NCBI GenBank assembly: GCA_902806105.1
Contig: CADCVI010000067.1
Span: 1-44,098, forward strand
Direction of reading: 5' to 3'
DNA: 44,098 nt
From: an uncultured Rubrobacteraceae bacterium
Lineage (GTDB): Bacteria > Actinomycetota > Rubrobacteria > Rubrobacterales > Rubrobacteraceae
The position numbers and the translations under genes are program-made. The notes under the pieces are model-generated. The model made no database searches. It was not told the DNA's origin and saw nothing but the letters and a program-made list of their open reading frames with translations. Of this stretch, positions 1-7,442 are shown piece after piece; the first letter of the stretch is position 1; each line of letters begins with the position of its first letter.

Positions 1-1
1 G

Positions 2-523
2 CTCCTTCTCTTGTTTCTCGCCCCGGCCTGCGGCGGAGAACAACCGCCCGCCACCGAGCAGTCCGCATCCGCCGCCGAGGACAGCTCCCGGATGGCCGAG
101 CCGAGCACCCTGGCAGAGACCACCGCATCCTCCACGCCGCAGACGACGACCGTAACCATTGTGCCGTCGGGCGGGGCGGCGCCGGTTGAGGTCGATGCCG
201 AGGTGGCGGACGACCGCGCCGAGCGAGCACGGGGGCTCATGGAACGGACCGCGCTCGCAGAGGACGCGGGGATGCTCTTCGTATTCAAGCGGGAGCGGCA
301 GCTGTCGTTCTGGATGAAGAACACCCTGATACCGCTCTCCATCGCCTACATAGCCGCCGACGGCCGTATCGTGGATATAGAGGACATGGAGCCCCTCGAC
401 GACGAGACCAAACATCCCTCCGCCGAGCCCGCACAGTACGCGCTCGAAGTCAACCAGGGCTTCTTCGAGGAGCGCGGCATCGAGGTGGGGGACATTGTGG
501 AATCGCCCGAGATGGAGCGGTGA
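2..523 (+). CDS. DUF192 family lipoprotein, 5' end cut by the window
   Basis: The first visible residues are a hydrophobic run ending in A-P-A-C-G-G. This looks like the end of a lipoprotein signal peptide with the lipidated Cys, so the start codon lies just before the window. A low-complexity Ser/Thr/Pro/Ala linker of about 60 residues follows, then a DUF192 domain with the family's usual landmarks: RGLMER, GMLFVF and FWMKNTLIPL. DUF192 proteins are small, mostly secreted or lipid-anchored, and of unknown biochemical role. A cell-surface location is inferred from the lipobox. The gene converges with the RidA gene, with about 480 bp between them. The family call is firm; the function is not known. 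Confidence 0.85.
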   Translation, partial: LLLLFLAPACGGEQPPATEQSASAAEDSSRMAEPSTLAETTASSTPQTTTVTIVPSGGAAPVEVDAEVADDRAERARGLMERTALAEDAGMLFVFKRERQLSFWMKNTLIPLSIAYIAADGRIVDIEDMEPLDDETKHPSAEPAQYALEVNQGFFEERGIEVGDIVESPEMER

Positions 524-1004
524 TCCAACCAGGCAGGAACAGGAGCGGGGCGGGGGCTAGCGGCGCTACCGTCCTCTCCAGACGTCGCACTACTCCGGGA
601 TAAGACGCCTGTTCCGCTGCGTGGCGAAGGGGAGATCCCGCCCCGTAGCCGAGGCATCGGAATCCACGGGGTCGCTTTCGTCAGGGTGCGATGATCCTCG
701 GTGGGCCGTCCTCGCTCCGATCTCTGTATGGTTAGCCTGAAGCCGATTAGCAACGATCAGCCGGGTACCGGATCGCGGCGCTGGCTCTCGTAGCGGTATT
801 CTCGCGCCCGGACCGACCGGCCATATTACGGTCGCCTGGCCCGTGCTTTAGTCCGCCAGCCGCCGGGCCTCGTAGCCGTCGACGTGGAAGCTGGGACGAA
901 GCGTTCGACCGCTGTGCTAGCGATGAACCCGGAGGACCCGTCGTCGAGGGGGGCCGGTTGGGTACCATGGGTCGGGGACGTGGTCGAGGGGTTAGACGCG
1001 GATC
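524..1004. other. Intergenic stretch with no recognised gene
   Basis: This is the gap between two convergent genes. Reading frames exist on both strands, but none has a recognisable domain or ribosome-binding site, and their composition is what GC-rich noncoding DNA gives. No clear terminator hairpin or repeat was found. Confidence 0.5.
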
Positions 1005-1487
1005 TCAGGGACGTACCTCGACCTCGGCGGCGACGAAGACTGCGTGGTTGAGGGGGAGGGTCGCGACGCCGGGGGCCGTGCGGGCATGCATCCCCGCGTC
1101 GGGGCCGTAGAGCTCCAGGATCAGGTCCGAGAAACCGTTGATCACGCCGGCGGTGCCCCCGAAGCCCGGCGCCGCGTTGACGAGGCCATGGACGACGAGC
1201 CAGGCACTGACCCGGTCGAGGTCGCCAAGCTCGCGCCTGAGGCTGCCGAGGACGGAGAGCGCGCACCCGCGCGCCGCCTCGTAGCCTTCTTCCGGCGAGA
1301 CCTCCTCACCTACCTTACCGAAGGGCCCCGAGGGCGACCCGTCGGCGCCGAGCGGCCCGTGGCCGGAGACGTACGCTCGGTCGCCGCGCACCCGCACCCA
1401 CGCGAACGGCAGCCGCACACCCTCCGGTATTCTCGGTGGTCCCGGTAGGACGAGGCCCATCTCCTTCAGCTTCTCTTCGACCCGCAT
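1005..1487 (-). CDS. RidA/YjgF/YER057c/UK114 family protein
   Basis: The 160-residue protein has the RidA-like layout: an N-terminal strand region with AYVSGHGPLGADG, a central helix (A-R-G-C-A-L-S-V-L-G), and a C-terminal strand with AVFVAAEVEVRP. RidA relatives hydrolyse reactive enamine/imine intermediates released by PLP enzymes. Longer members of about 150 residues, like this one, form a separate subgroup whose substrates are often unknown, and the strongly conserved arginine of canonical RidA is not obvious here. The ATG start has a GAGGGGAG ribosome-binding site. It lies 16 bp downstream of the GalT-like gene on the same strand, so the two are probably co-transcribed. Confidence 0.85.
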   Translation of the reverse strand: MRVEEKLKEMGLVLPGPPRIPEGVRLPFAWVRVRGDRAYVSGHGPLGADGSPSGPFGKVGEEVSPEEGYEAARGCALSVLGSLRRELGDLDRVSAWLVVHGLVNAAPGFGGTAGVINGFSDLILELYGPDAGMHARTAPGVATLPLNHAVFVAAEVEVRP

Positions 1488-1503
1488 CGTCGCTCCCCTC
1501 GGT

Positions 1504-2589
1504 CTACTGGCCCCTCAACGCCTCCGCTACCCGGAAAGGGTCGCTCGCGACGACGGAGGCGGCGTAGAGCTCCATCGCCCCCATGTCCGAGGTGCGGCTC
1601 GCGGGTTCCCCCCGGTCCACGAGCCTCACCACGACCGGGAAGCCTGACCAGTCTTCCTCCGCCGTCGCGAGCGGGGGGACGTAGAACGCTGCGTTGAAGG
1701 AGCGTACGCCCAGTTTCTGCGTGAAGCCCTCCAGCACCCGGGCGACGGCGAGGCGCAGGTTTTCGTCTTCCAGGCTGCGACCTATGAGGACTACCTCTTT
1801 CTCTTTTATCGGGACGAGGCTTGCGAAGGCGCGGACCCCGTCGGGCACCGGGATGGAGAGGCCCAGGGCATCGTGGACCGCGTGCAGGTCGTCGAAGTAG
1901 CCCGAGCCGTGTTCGGCCCCGTAGGAGAGCGACGCGCGGCGGAGGCTCTCGACCTTCGGGTAGTGCATGCCCCGCGTCGCCGTCGCCTGGGCGTGGCCGT
2001 GGATTATGGAGCCCCCTGCCCGCCACAAGCAGTTCCACATGAGAAAGAAATACTTCGACTCGGGATCCACCTCGAGCGCCTTCCTGCCCCACCGCAGGCC
2101 GACGGAGATGTAGTCCGAGACCTTCTCGGGGGAGAAGGCGAGGGGGTCGTGGTCGTCGAAGACGACGACCCCGTGGAAGCCGTCGTACTTGGCGATGTTC
2201 GAGGCTGTGACAGAGCTCTCGCCCCGTACCCTCCCGAAGACGTCCGAGGGCGTGCTACCGAGAGGATCGCAGAACGCATCTCCTTTCGTCGCCTCGATCT
2301 CCTGCCCGAGGTCGAGGTCCACGCCGGTCTGCATGGGACGCGAGGCCCGCAGCTCGTTGAAGAGGGTGCCTTCGAGCGTGACGCGGTTCGTCACCTTGAC
2401 GATCCGCTGCTCCCGCACGGCCTCCGCGGAGCCGAAGGAACGCTCCACGAAGCCCCGCATCCCCTCCGGCAGCTCCAACCGGCCCGTCGTCACCCGAACG
2501 TCGAAGAGGCGCGCCGCCAGCTTCCGGTCTGCCGGATCTAGCGCCGAGATCAAACGCGGCAGGTCGGTGACCTTCGGCTCTCCGAACAC
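1504..2589 (-). CDS. GalT-like nucleotidyltransferase/phosphorylase of the HIT superfamily
   Basis: The 361-residue protein carries G-S-I-I-H-G-H-A-Q, which matches the H-x-H-x-Q catalytic motif of galactose-1-phosphate uridylyltransferase and related HIT-superfamily enzymes, where the His between the two x residues is nucleotidylated. An upstream N-x-A-K-Y-D-G-F-H-G-V-V-V-F segment is typical of the first half of such proteins. Classical GalT zinc-binding cysteines are not evident, so it may use another sugar phosphate or nucleotide. The GTG start has a GGGAG ribosome-binding site. It is first in a pair with the RidA-type gene. The fold is well supported; the substrate is not. Confidence 0.7.
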   Translation of the reverse strand: MFGEPKVTDLPRLISALDPADRKLAARLFDVRVTTGRLELPEGMRGFVERSFGSAEAVREQRIVKVTNRVTLEGTLFNELRASRPMQTGVDLDLGQEIEATKGDAFCDPLGSTPSDVFGRVRGESSVTASNIAKYDGFHGVVVFDDHDPLAFSPEKVSDYISVGLRWGRKALEVDPESKYFFLMWNCLWRAGGSIIHGHAQATATRGMHYPKVESLRRASLSYGAEHGSGYFDDLHAVHDALGLSIPVPDGVRAFASLVPIKEKEVVLIGRSLEDENLRLAVARVLEGFTQKLGVRSFNAAFYVPPLATAEEDWSGFPVVVRLVDRGEPASRTSDMGAMELYAASVVASDPFRVAEALRGQ

Positions 2590-2749
2590 CGCCTAATCTC
2601 CCGTCCGTCCGGTGCCCGGCCACCGGCAGGCGGCACTCCCCTCACGTTCCGTTGGGTCTCCCAGGATCTCTCGCACGTTTCCTCCGGTCCGTGTCGTGGC
2701 GGTGAGCTTGGGGCATCATACTCTGCGCGCGCCAGCGCACCGGCGCGGC

Positions 2750-2777
2750 TAAAGTATTTATCTCGGCGTGACGATAC
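2750..2777 (+). promoter_or_regulatory. Possible WhiG/FliA (sigma-28)-type promoter
   Basis: TAAA at 2750-2753 is followed by 16 bases and then GACGATAC at 2770-2777. The known WhiG/FliA consensus is TAAA-N15/16-GCCGATAA, so six of the eight -10 bases match. Transcription would begin close to the 5' edge of the cyclic-di-GMP aptamer, which supports the placement. No good sigma70 -35 box was found at the right distance. Inference only. Confidence 0.4.
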
Positions 2778-2783
2778 TCGTGC

Positions 2784-2857
2784 ATACGACAAAGGCAAAC
2801 CCGTCGCGAGACGGGGACGCAAAGCCCCAGGGCCTCTCCGAGGCAGCCGGGTTACCT
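2784..2857 (+). ncRNA. Cyclic-di-GMP class I (GEMM-I) riboswitch
   Basis: The segment contains the conserved GEMM-I blocks in order. They are AAAGGCAAACC (2791-2801); a hairpin of CCCGTC/GACGGG closed by a GCGA tetraloop (the GNRA loop that docks in its receptor); GGACGCAAAGCC (2814-2825); a second stem CAGGGCCTC...GAGGC; and AGCCGGGTTACC (2845-2856). The base aligned to the ligand-contacting G of the Vibrio Vc2 aptamer appears to be G, which favours c-di-GMP over cGAMP. The ribosome-binding site AAAGGAG (2858-2864) abuts the 3' end and no intrinsic terminator separates aptamer and start codon, so translational control is likely. Confidence 0.9.
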
Positions 2858-2869
2858 AAAGGAGATGCT

Positions 2870-3538
2870 ATGAGGCGCGTACTTCTAATACTGTTTGTGA
2901 GCGTGATCGGGGCGACGATGATGGCGGGGGGCGCCCAAGCGGGAGTTATGGACTTCACCGACGACTTCAACACCCTGGACGAGGCTCGCTGGAGCAAGGG
3001 CGACCACAACCTCGGGCGGAGCTACCTGAACCCGGCGAACGTGACAGTGAGCGGGGGGAACCTCAGGGTCAAGCTCCCCGCGCGCACCACGAACGGTGGC
3101 GAACTCCTCTCGGATAACCTCTACGGTCACGGCTCCTACACGGCGCGCATGCAGCTTCCGAACGCGCCCTCCTCGATCACCGGCTTCTTCCTCTACCAGG
3201 CGCCGGACTACGCCTCGGAGATCGACATCGAGATCTACAACGATTCCTCGCGCAGGATCATGTTCTCCACCTACGCGGGCGGCAGGCAGACCCACACCCA
3301 GACCCTCTCCCTCCCCTTCGACCCGACCGCGGGCTTCCACAACTACCGCTTCGACCACGCCCCCGGCTCCGTAAAGTTCTACGCCGACGGCGTCTTGATG
3401 AAGGAGTGGACGGACGGCCTGCCCGAGACCTCCATGCGCCTCTACGTGAACGCCTGGTTCCCAACCTGGCTCGAAGGCCGCAAGCCCGCGAAGGACAAGT
3501 ACGTCCTCGTCGACAGCATCCGCTACCTCCAGCAGTAG
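2870..3538 (+). CDS. Secreted glycoside hydrolase family 16 (lichenase/laminarinase-type)
   Basis: Residues 1-30 form a Sec signal peptide (RR, hydrophobic core, A-Q-A cleavage region). The remainder is one GH16 jelly-roll domain. The catalytic signature is E117-I-D119-I-E121, the non-bulged E-x-D-x-E form typical of beta-1,3-1,4-glucanases rather than the E-x-D-x-x-E laminarinase form. The likely role is retaining hydrolysis of a beta-glucan outside the cell. At 222 residues it is a bare catalytic domain with no carbohydrate-binding module. The ATG at 2870 is preferred because AAAGGAG sits six bases upstream; an earlier in-frame ATG would lie before the aptamer. Expression is probably set by the c-di-GMP riboswitch, linking it to biofilm, exopolysaccharide or developmental state. 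Confidence 0.88.
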   Translation: MRRVLLILFVSVIGATMMAGGAQAGVMDFTDDFNTLDEARWSKGDHNLGRSYLNPANVTVSGGNLRVKLPARTTNGGELLSDNLYGHGSYTARMQLPNAPSSITGFFLYQAPDYASEIDIEIYNDSSRRIMFSTYAGGRQTHTQTLSLPFDPTAGFHNYRFDHAPGSVKFYADGVLMKEWTDGLPETSMRLYVNAWFPTWLEGRKPAKDKYVLVDSIRYLQQ

Positions 3539-3572
3539 CGGACGAGCCGCGCGCCAGACCTCGTAATGCGGC

Positions 3573-4061
3573 CTAGCGCGCCGTCCCGCGGCGCTTGAGC
3601 GCGCCCCGCAGCGTCTCCAGAATCCTCAGGAGCTCGCGCCGGTCCTCCTCGGACAGATCGTCGAAGACCTCTGCCGCCGCCTCGGCGTGGCCGTGGTACA
3701 TCCCCTCGCAGGTACTGGCCCCTTCGCCGGTCATCTCGATCACGGTGGCCCGCCGGTCGGAGGGGTGGGGCTTCCGGCGAACCAGCCCCTCCTCCTCCAG
3801 GGCATCCACGAGCGCCGTCACGTTGCGCGGCGTCACCCCGAGCTCGCCGCTCAAGCCGCTCATGATCTGGGGCCCGCCGCACCGCAATACCCCCAGCAGC
3901 CGCATCCGGGCGTACGTTGTCCCGCCCTCCCCGAGACACGACCTCACCCACCTCATGTAGGCGGGCCCGAAAGCAGCAAACTCCTCCACGAGCCGCAGCC
4001 GCGACTCTCCCGTGGAAGCCTCCATCCTGCTCGTAAGCTCTTCTCCCAAACCGCCCACCAT
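3573..4061 (-). CDS. MarR family transcriptional regulator
   Basis: The protein has a MarR winged-helix domain: L-G-V-T-P-R-N-V-T-A-L-V-D-A-L-E-E-E-G-L-V-R-R is the recognition helix and wing entry, followed by D-R-R-A-T-V-I-E-M-T. Long flanking helices would form the dimer interface. The reading frame is open further upstream (to 4160). I chose the ATG at 4061 because a TACAAT -10-like element (minus strand, about 4089-4094) and a probable operator lie upstream of it; the ribosome-binding site there is weak, so the start is uncertain. It diverges from the MBL-fold gene, which it may control. Ligand unknown. Confidence 0.85.
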   Translation of the reverse strand: MVGGLGEELTSRMEASTGESRLRLVEEFAAFGPAYMRWVRSCLGEGGTTYARMRLLGVLRCGGPQIMSGLSGELGVTPRNVTALVDALEEEGLVRRKPHPSDRRATVIEMTGEGASTCEGMYHGHAEAAAEVFDDLSEEDRRELLRILETLRGALKRRGTAR

Positions 4062-4099
4062 CCTAGCAGTACCCGTGTGTGAAAAATATTGTAGACGTT

Positions 4100-4119
4100 C
4101 ACTATATACCATGTTAGTG
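4100..4119. promoter_or_regulatory. Possible MarR operator between divergent genes
   Basis: CACTA (4100-4104) and TAGTG (4115-4119) form a 5-10-5 inverted repeat with an AT-rich centre. It lies in the short region shared by the marR and MBL-fold genes. Position and symmetry fit MarR-family operators; nothing else supports it. Confidence 0.35.
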
Positions 4120-4158
4120 TCTTGGGAAATCGGTAGCAGCTCGAGAGGAGCGTTCGGC

Positions 4159-5028
4159 ATGAAGAGCTTGAGGGTAGGTGGGGTCGAGGTCGTGGCGCTG
4201 ACGGATGTCGAGGGGGCGTTCTTCGGGCTCGGGCAGATCTTCCCGGGGGTCGAGGCCGGTCAGTGGGGGCCGTATATGGAGCGTTACCCGTTCGCGTTCG
4301 CGGACGCGCGCACGCTCCACGGGCGCGTCGGCGCTTATCTGTTGAAGCTGCCGGGCGGGGAGACGGTGCTGGTGGATACGGGGATCGGGCCTGCCGCCAT
4401 GGGGCAGGGCGGCGGGATGCTGAAGGACCTTTCGGCGGCGGGCGTGGAGCCCGAAGAAGTCGACACCGTCTTTCTGACCAACCTGCACGGGGATCACATC
4501 GGGTGGGCGCTGACGGCGCAGGGGGAGCCCACGTTCCCGGAGGCGAGGTACGTGACGCAGGCCGTCGAGTGGGAGGCCTCGACCTCCTATATAGGGGGGG
4601 CGTTGCGGCCCCTGGACAAGCTCGGCGTCCTGGAGCTTCTGGACGGCGAGGAGGAGATCTCGGAGGAGCTCACGGCGATCCCGACGCCCGGGCATACGCC
4701 GGGGCATTCGAGCCTGCTCTTGCAGTCGGGGGGCGAGGGCCTCATCGTCTCGGGGGACGTGGTCGTCCACCCCGCCCAGGTCACGGAGCCTACCTGGAAC
4801 ATCGCCTTCGCGATGGACAAGGAGGCGACGGCCTACACGCGGGAGATGTTCCTGGAGTGGGTCGAGGCCGACGGCCTCGTGGTGGCCGCCGGACATATAC
4901 CCGGCACGGGCTTCGGCCGGGTCGGCCGCGACGGGGACGGTCGGCGGATCTGGGTGCCGATCGGCGGGACCGGGGATGGGGGCGCCTCCGCCGAGGAGGA
5001 GGTGCGCCATGGCGGCGGCGCGGGGTAA
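4159..5028 (+). CDS. MBL-fold metallohydrolase with an altered zinc motif
   Basis: This is a 289-residue metallo-beta-lactamase-fold protein related to AHL-lactonase-like enzymes. It carries V-D-T-G-I-G near residue 72, N108-L-H110-G-D112-H113-I-G-W, then T-P-G-H-T-P-G-H-S, the bridging Asp in S-G-D-V, and a late His in A-A-G-H-I-P-G. The canonical motif is H-x-H-x-D-H; here the first His is Asn (codon AAC), which should weaken the first zinc site. The ATG at 4159 has GAGAGGAG upstream. It overlaps the next membrane-protein gene. It may be regulated by the divergent MarR. Substrate unknown; lactonase or esterase activity is only a guess. Confidence 0.85.
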   Translation: MKSLRVGGVEVVALTDVEGAFFGLGQIFPGVEAGQWGPYMERYPFAFADARTLHGRVGAYLLKLPGGETVLVDTGIGPAAMGQGGGMLKDLSAAGVEPEEVDTVFLTNLHGDHIGWALTAQGEPTFPEARYVTQAVEWEASTSYIGGALRPLDKLGVLELLDGEEEISEELTAIPTPGHTPGHSSLLLQSGGEGLIVSGDVVVHPAQVTEPTWNIAFAMDKEATAYTREMFLEWVEADGLVVAAGHIPGTGFGRVGRDGDGRRIWVPIGGTGDGGASAEEEVRHGGGAG

Positions 5029-5455
5029 CCGCGTCGGGGGCGGACAGGTTGCGGGGCTCGGGCGCCTACTGGCCTACGGGATCCTGGCCGGGGTGCTCGC
5101 GGCGGCACTGAACGCCGTCGTCTACCTTGCGGCGTCGGCGCTCGGGGCCATCCCCCCTGACGTCGAGGTAGGCAACACCGGGGGGCCGCTGCCGCTCGGG
5201 GCCGTGGTCGTCTTCTCGTTCGTGCCCGCGATCCTGGCCGCCGGGTTTCTCGTGTTCCTCGGGCGATTTTCGAGGCGTCCGTTTCGCGTTTTCGTCGTCG
5301 CGGCGGTCTTGGTGTTCTTGCTCTCGCTCTACACCCCGTTCAGCATCACCGGGGCGCCCCTCGCGATGATCGTGGCGCTGGAGCTCATGCACCTCGTGGC
5401 AGCTTTGGTGATCGTGGCCGTCCTCGTGAGGCTGGGTGGGCGGGCCTTCTCCTAG
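5009..5455 (+). CDS. Small four-helix membrane protein (DUF6069-like)
   Basis: The 148-residue protein has four hydrophobic segments of about 20 residues (near 17-40, 58-80, 88-107 and 115-138) joined by short loops. An A-L-N-A-V-V-Y-L motif lies in the first segment and a conserved-looking P-F-S-I-T-G-A-P turn in the middle. This layout matches small actinobacterial membrane proteins annotated DUF6069, of unknown function. The ATG at 5009 is preceded by GAGGAGGTG and lies inside the end of the MBL-fold gene, so translation is probably coupled. Confidence 0.7.
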   Translation: MAAARGNRVGGGQVAGLGRLLAYGILAGVLAAALNAVVYLAASALGAIPPDVEVGNTGGPLPLGAVVVFSFVPAILAAGFLVFLGRFSRRPFRVFVVAAVLVFLLSLYTPFSITGAPLAMIVALELMHLVAALVIVAVLVRLGGRAFS

Positions 5456-5598
5456 GTTTACCGGGCGGGGCATGGGGGCTTCGTGCGGCTGGTGTTGGCG
5501 CGGCAGGGGGGCGTAGCGTCTCTTACGGACCGGCGTGGTGGCCGGTGTAGACTCGAAGACTAGCGGCTTGGTAACGGATCGTATCGAGAAGGAGCATC

Positions 5599-6465
5599 GT
5601 GGAGCATACGAACGGCATGAACGGCAAGGTCGTACTAATAACCGGCGGGACGTCGGGGATCGGCAAGGCGGCGGCGGTGGATCTGGCCGGGATGGGGGCC
5701 GAGGTCGTCATCACCGGGCGCAGCGCCGAGCGGGGGAGGGAGGCGGTCGAGGAGATCAAGGGCCGCTCCGCCAGCGACGACGTCTCCCTGTTGCTCGCGG
5801 ACCTCTCCGTGCAGGCCGAGGTCAGGAGGCTCGCGGAGGAGTTTCGGGCGAGCCACGACCGGCTCGACGTGCTCGTGAACAACGCGGGCGTGGTGAACCA
5901 GAAGAGGAGCGAGACGGCCGACGGCATCGAGTCTACCCTCGCCCTCAACCATCTAGCGCCGTTCCTGCTGACGGAGCTTCTGATGGACCTGCTGAAGGGC
6001 AGCGCCCCGAGCCGCATCATCACGACCGCGTCCGAGGCCGAGCGGTGGGGGCGGATGAACTTCGACGACCTCCAGAGCAGGAAGCGCTACGGCGCGTTCC
6101 CCGTCTACGGGATGACGAAGCTCGCGAACATCATGTTCACCATGGAGCTTGCGGAGAAGCTGGAGGGGACGGGCGTGACGGCGACCTGCTTCCACCCCGG
6201 GGCCGTGAGCACCAACTTCGGCAGCGGGAACGGGGGCCTCGGCTCGATCCTCTTCAACGCGTTCAAGCCGTTTATGAGGAGCCCGGAGAAGGGGGCCGAG
6301 ACGCTCGTCCACCTCGCCTCCTCGCCCGACGTCGAGGGGATGACCGGCAAGTACCTGTCGGACCTCAAGCTCATCACCGCCAAGTCCGTGGCCTACGACG
6401 CGGAGGCGCGGCGGAAGCTGTGGGAGGCGAGCGAGAAGCTCACCGGCACGAAGGTGCCGGCCTAG
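5599..6465 (+). CDS. SDR family oxidoreductase (retinol dehydrogenase-like)
   Basis: This is a classical short-chain dehydrogenase/reductase of 288 residues. The N-terminal Rossmann nucleotide motif is T-G-G-T-S-G-I-G-K, followed by N-N-A-G-V, a Ser-containing strand (I-I-T-T-A-S-E-A) and the catalytic Y-x-x-x-K in Y-G-M-T-K-L-A-N. The N-H-L-A-P-F-L-L-T segment and the C-terminal region resemble the RDH11-14/WW-oxidoreductase-like subgroup, NADP-dependent oxidoreductases with hydrophobic substrates. The GTG start at 5599 has AAGGAG eight bases upstream. The stop lies three bases before the ABC ATPase start, so the gene probably heads that operon. Substrate unknown. Confidence 0.88.
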   Translation: MEHTNGMNGKVVLITGGTSGIGKAAAVDLAGMGAEVVITGRSAERGREAVEEIKGRSASDDVSLLLADLSVQAEVRRLAEEFRASHDRLDVLVNNAGVVNQKRSETADGIESTLALNHLAPFLLTELLMDLLKGSAPSRIITTASEAERWGRMNFDDLQSRKRYGAFPVYGMTKLANIMFTMELAEKLEGTGVTATCFHPGAVSTNFGSGNGGLGSILFNAFKPFMRSPEKGAETLVHLASSPDVEGMTGKYLSDLKLITAKSVAYDAEARRKLWEASEKLTGTKVPA

Positions 6466-6467
6466 AG

Positions 6468-7442
6468 GTGGCGCGGGATCGCGGCATAGAGGTCGAGGGG
6501 CTCGTCCGGGAGTTCAAGAAAGGTCCCCGGGCGGTCGACGGCATAGACCTGCGGGTCGAGCCCGGCGAGATCTACGGCTTCCTCGGGCCGAACGGCGCTG
6601 GGAAGTCGACGACCGTCCTGATGCTCACGACGCTGTTGCCGCCGACGGGAGGGGTGGCGCTCGTCGCGGGCTACGACGTCGTCAAGCAGGGCCCCGAGGT
6701 CCGCGCCTCCATAGGGGCGGCGCTACAGGAGGCGGCCCTCGACCCGTTCCTCACCGGCCGCGAGCACCTGAACCTCCAGGCGGCGCTCCACGGCATAGCC
6801 AGAAAGGAGCGAAAGAAGCGCGGCGACGAGCTTCTGGAGCGCGTCGGGCTGGAGGAGGCCGCCGACCGGAGGGTGCGCGGCTACTCCGGCGGGATGAAGC
6901 GGAGGCTGGATCTCGCGCTCGCGCTCGTCCACCGGCCGCGGATACTGTTTCTCGACGAGCCGACCACCGGCCTCGACCCGCAGAGCCGGAGCGCTCTGTG
7001 GACCGAGGTCGGCAGGCTCGCCAACGAGGAAGAGGTCACCGTCTTTCTGACGACGCAGTACCTGGAAGAGGCGGACGTCCTGGCGGACCGCGTCGGGATC
7101 ATCGACCGCGGCCGGATCGTGGCCGAGGGGACGCCCGAGGAGCTGAAGGCCGAGATCGGCCGCCCGAGCGTCGAGGCAACCCCGGTGAACCGCAACGAGC
7201 GTGACGCGGTGGCGAAGGTCTTCTCGCGCTTCGGGGAAGAAATGGGCTCCCGGCCCGACACGGTCGCCGTCCGCCTCGACAGCGGCGCGGGCGGCCTCGC
7301 CGACATCGTGCGCGCCCTCGACGGCGAGGGCCTCAAGGTCTCGAACCTCCGCCTCGACGAACCCTCCCTGGACGACGTCTTTCTGGAGAAGACGGGCCGC
7401 TCCCTGGAGGGCGAGCACGCCGCCGAGGAGGCGCAGGCTTGA
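6468..7442 (+). CDS. ABC exporter ATP-binding protein, DrrA type
   Basis: The 324-residue ATPase has Walker A G-P-N-G-A-G-K-S-T, signature Y-S-G-G-M-K-R-R, and Walker B I-L-F-L-D-E-P-T-T-G-L-D-P followed by a Q-Y-L-E-E-A-D switch region. The C-terminal 90 residues form a DUF4162-like tail, as in daunorubicin/multidrug ATPases. It should energise export by the two permeases encoded next. The GTG at 6468 follows the SDR stop by two bases and is the plausible start; the open frame runs farther back only as an artefact inside the SDR gene. ATPase and first permease overlap by four bases, showing translational coupling. Confidence 0.92.
   Translation: MARDRGIEVEGLVREFKKGPRAVDGIDLRVEPGEIYGFLGPNGAGKSTTVLMLTTLLPPTGGVALVAGYDVVKQGPEVRASIGAALQEAALDPFLTGREHLNLQAALHGIARKERKKRGDELLERVGLEEAADRRVRGYSGGMKRRLDLALALVHRPRILFLDEPTTGLDPQSRSALWTEVGRLANEEEVTVFLTTQYLEEADVLADRVGIIDRGRIVAEGTPEELKAEIGRPSVEATPVNRNERDAVAKVFSRFGEEMGSRPDTVAVRLDSGAGGLADIVRALDGEGLKVSNLRLDEPSLDDVFLEKTGRSLEGEHAAEEAQA

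Noticed and set aside
2784..2857. cGAMP-sensing (GEMM-Ib) alternative for the riboswitch
   Set aside because: The aligned ligand-contact base appears to be G, as in c-di-GMP aptamers; alignment by eye leaves a small doubt.
5535..6467. Long open frame before the ABC ATPase, suggesting a 635-residue fusion protein
   Set aside because: The extra part lies on top of the SDR gene in another frame and has a biased Arg/Gly composition without domains; the GTG at 6468 is the real start.
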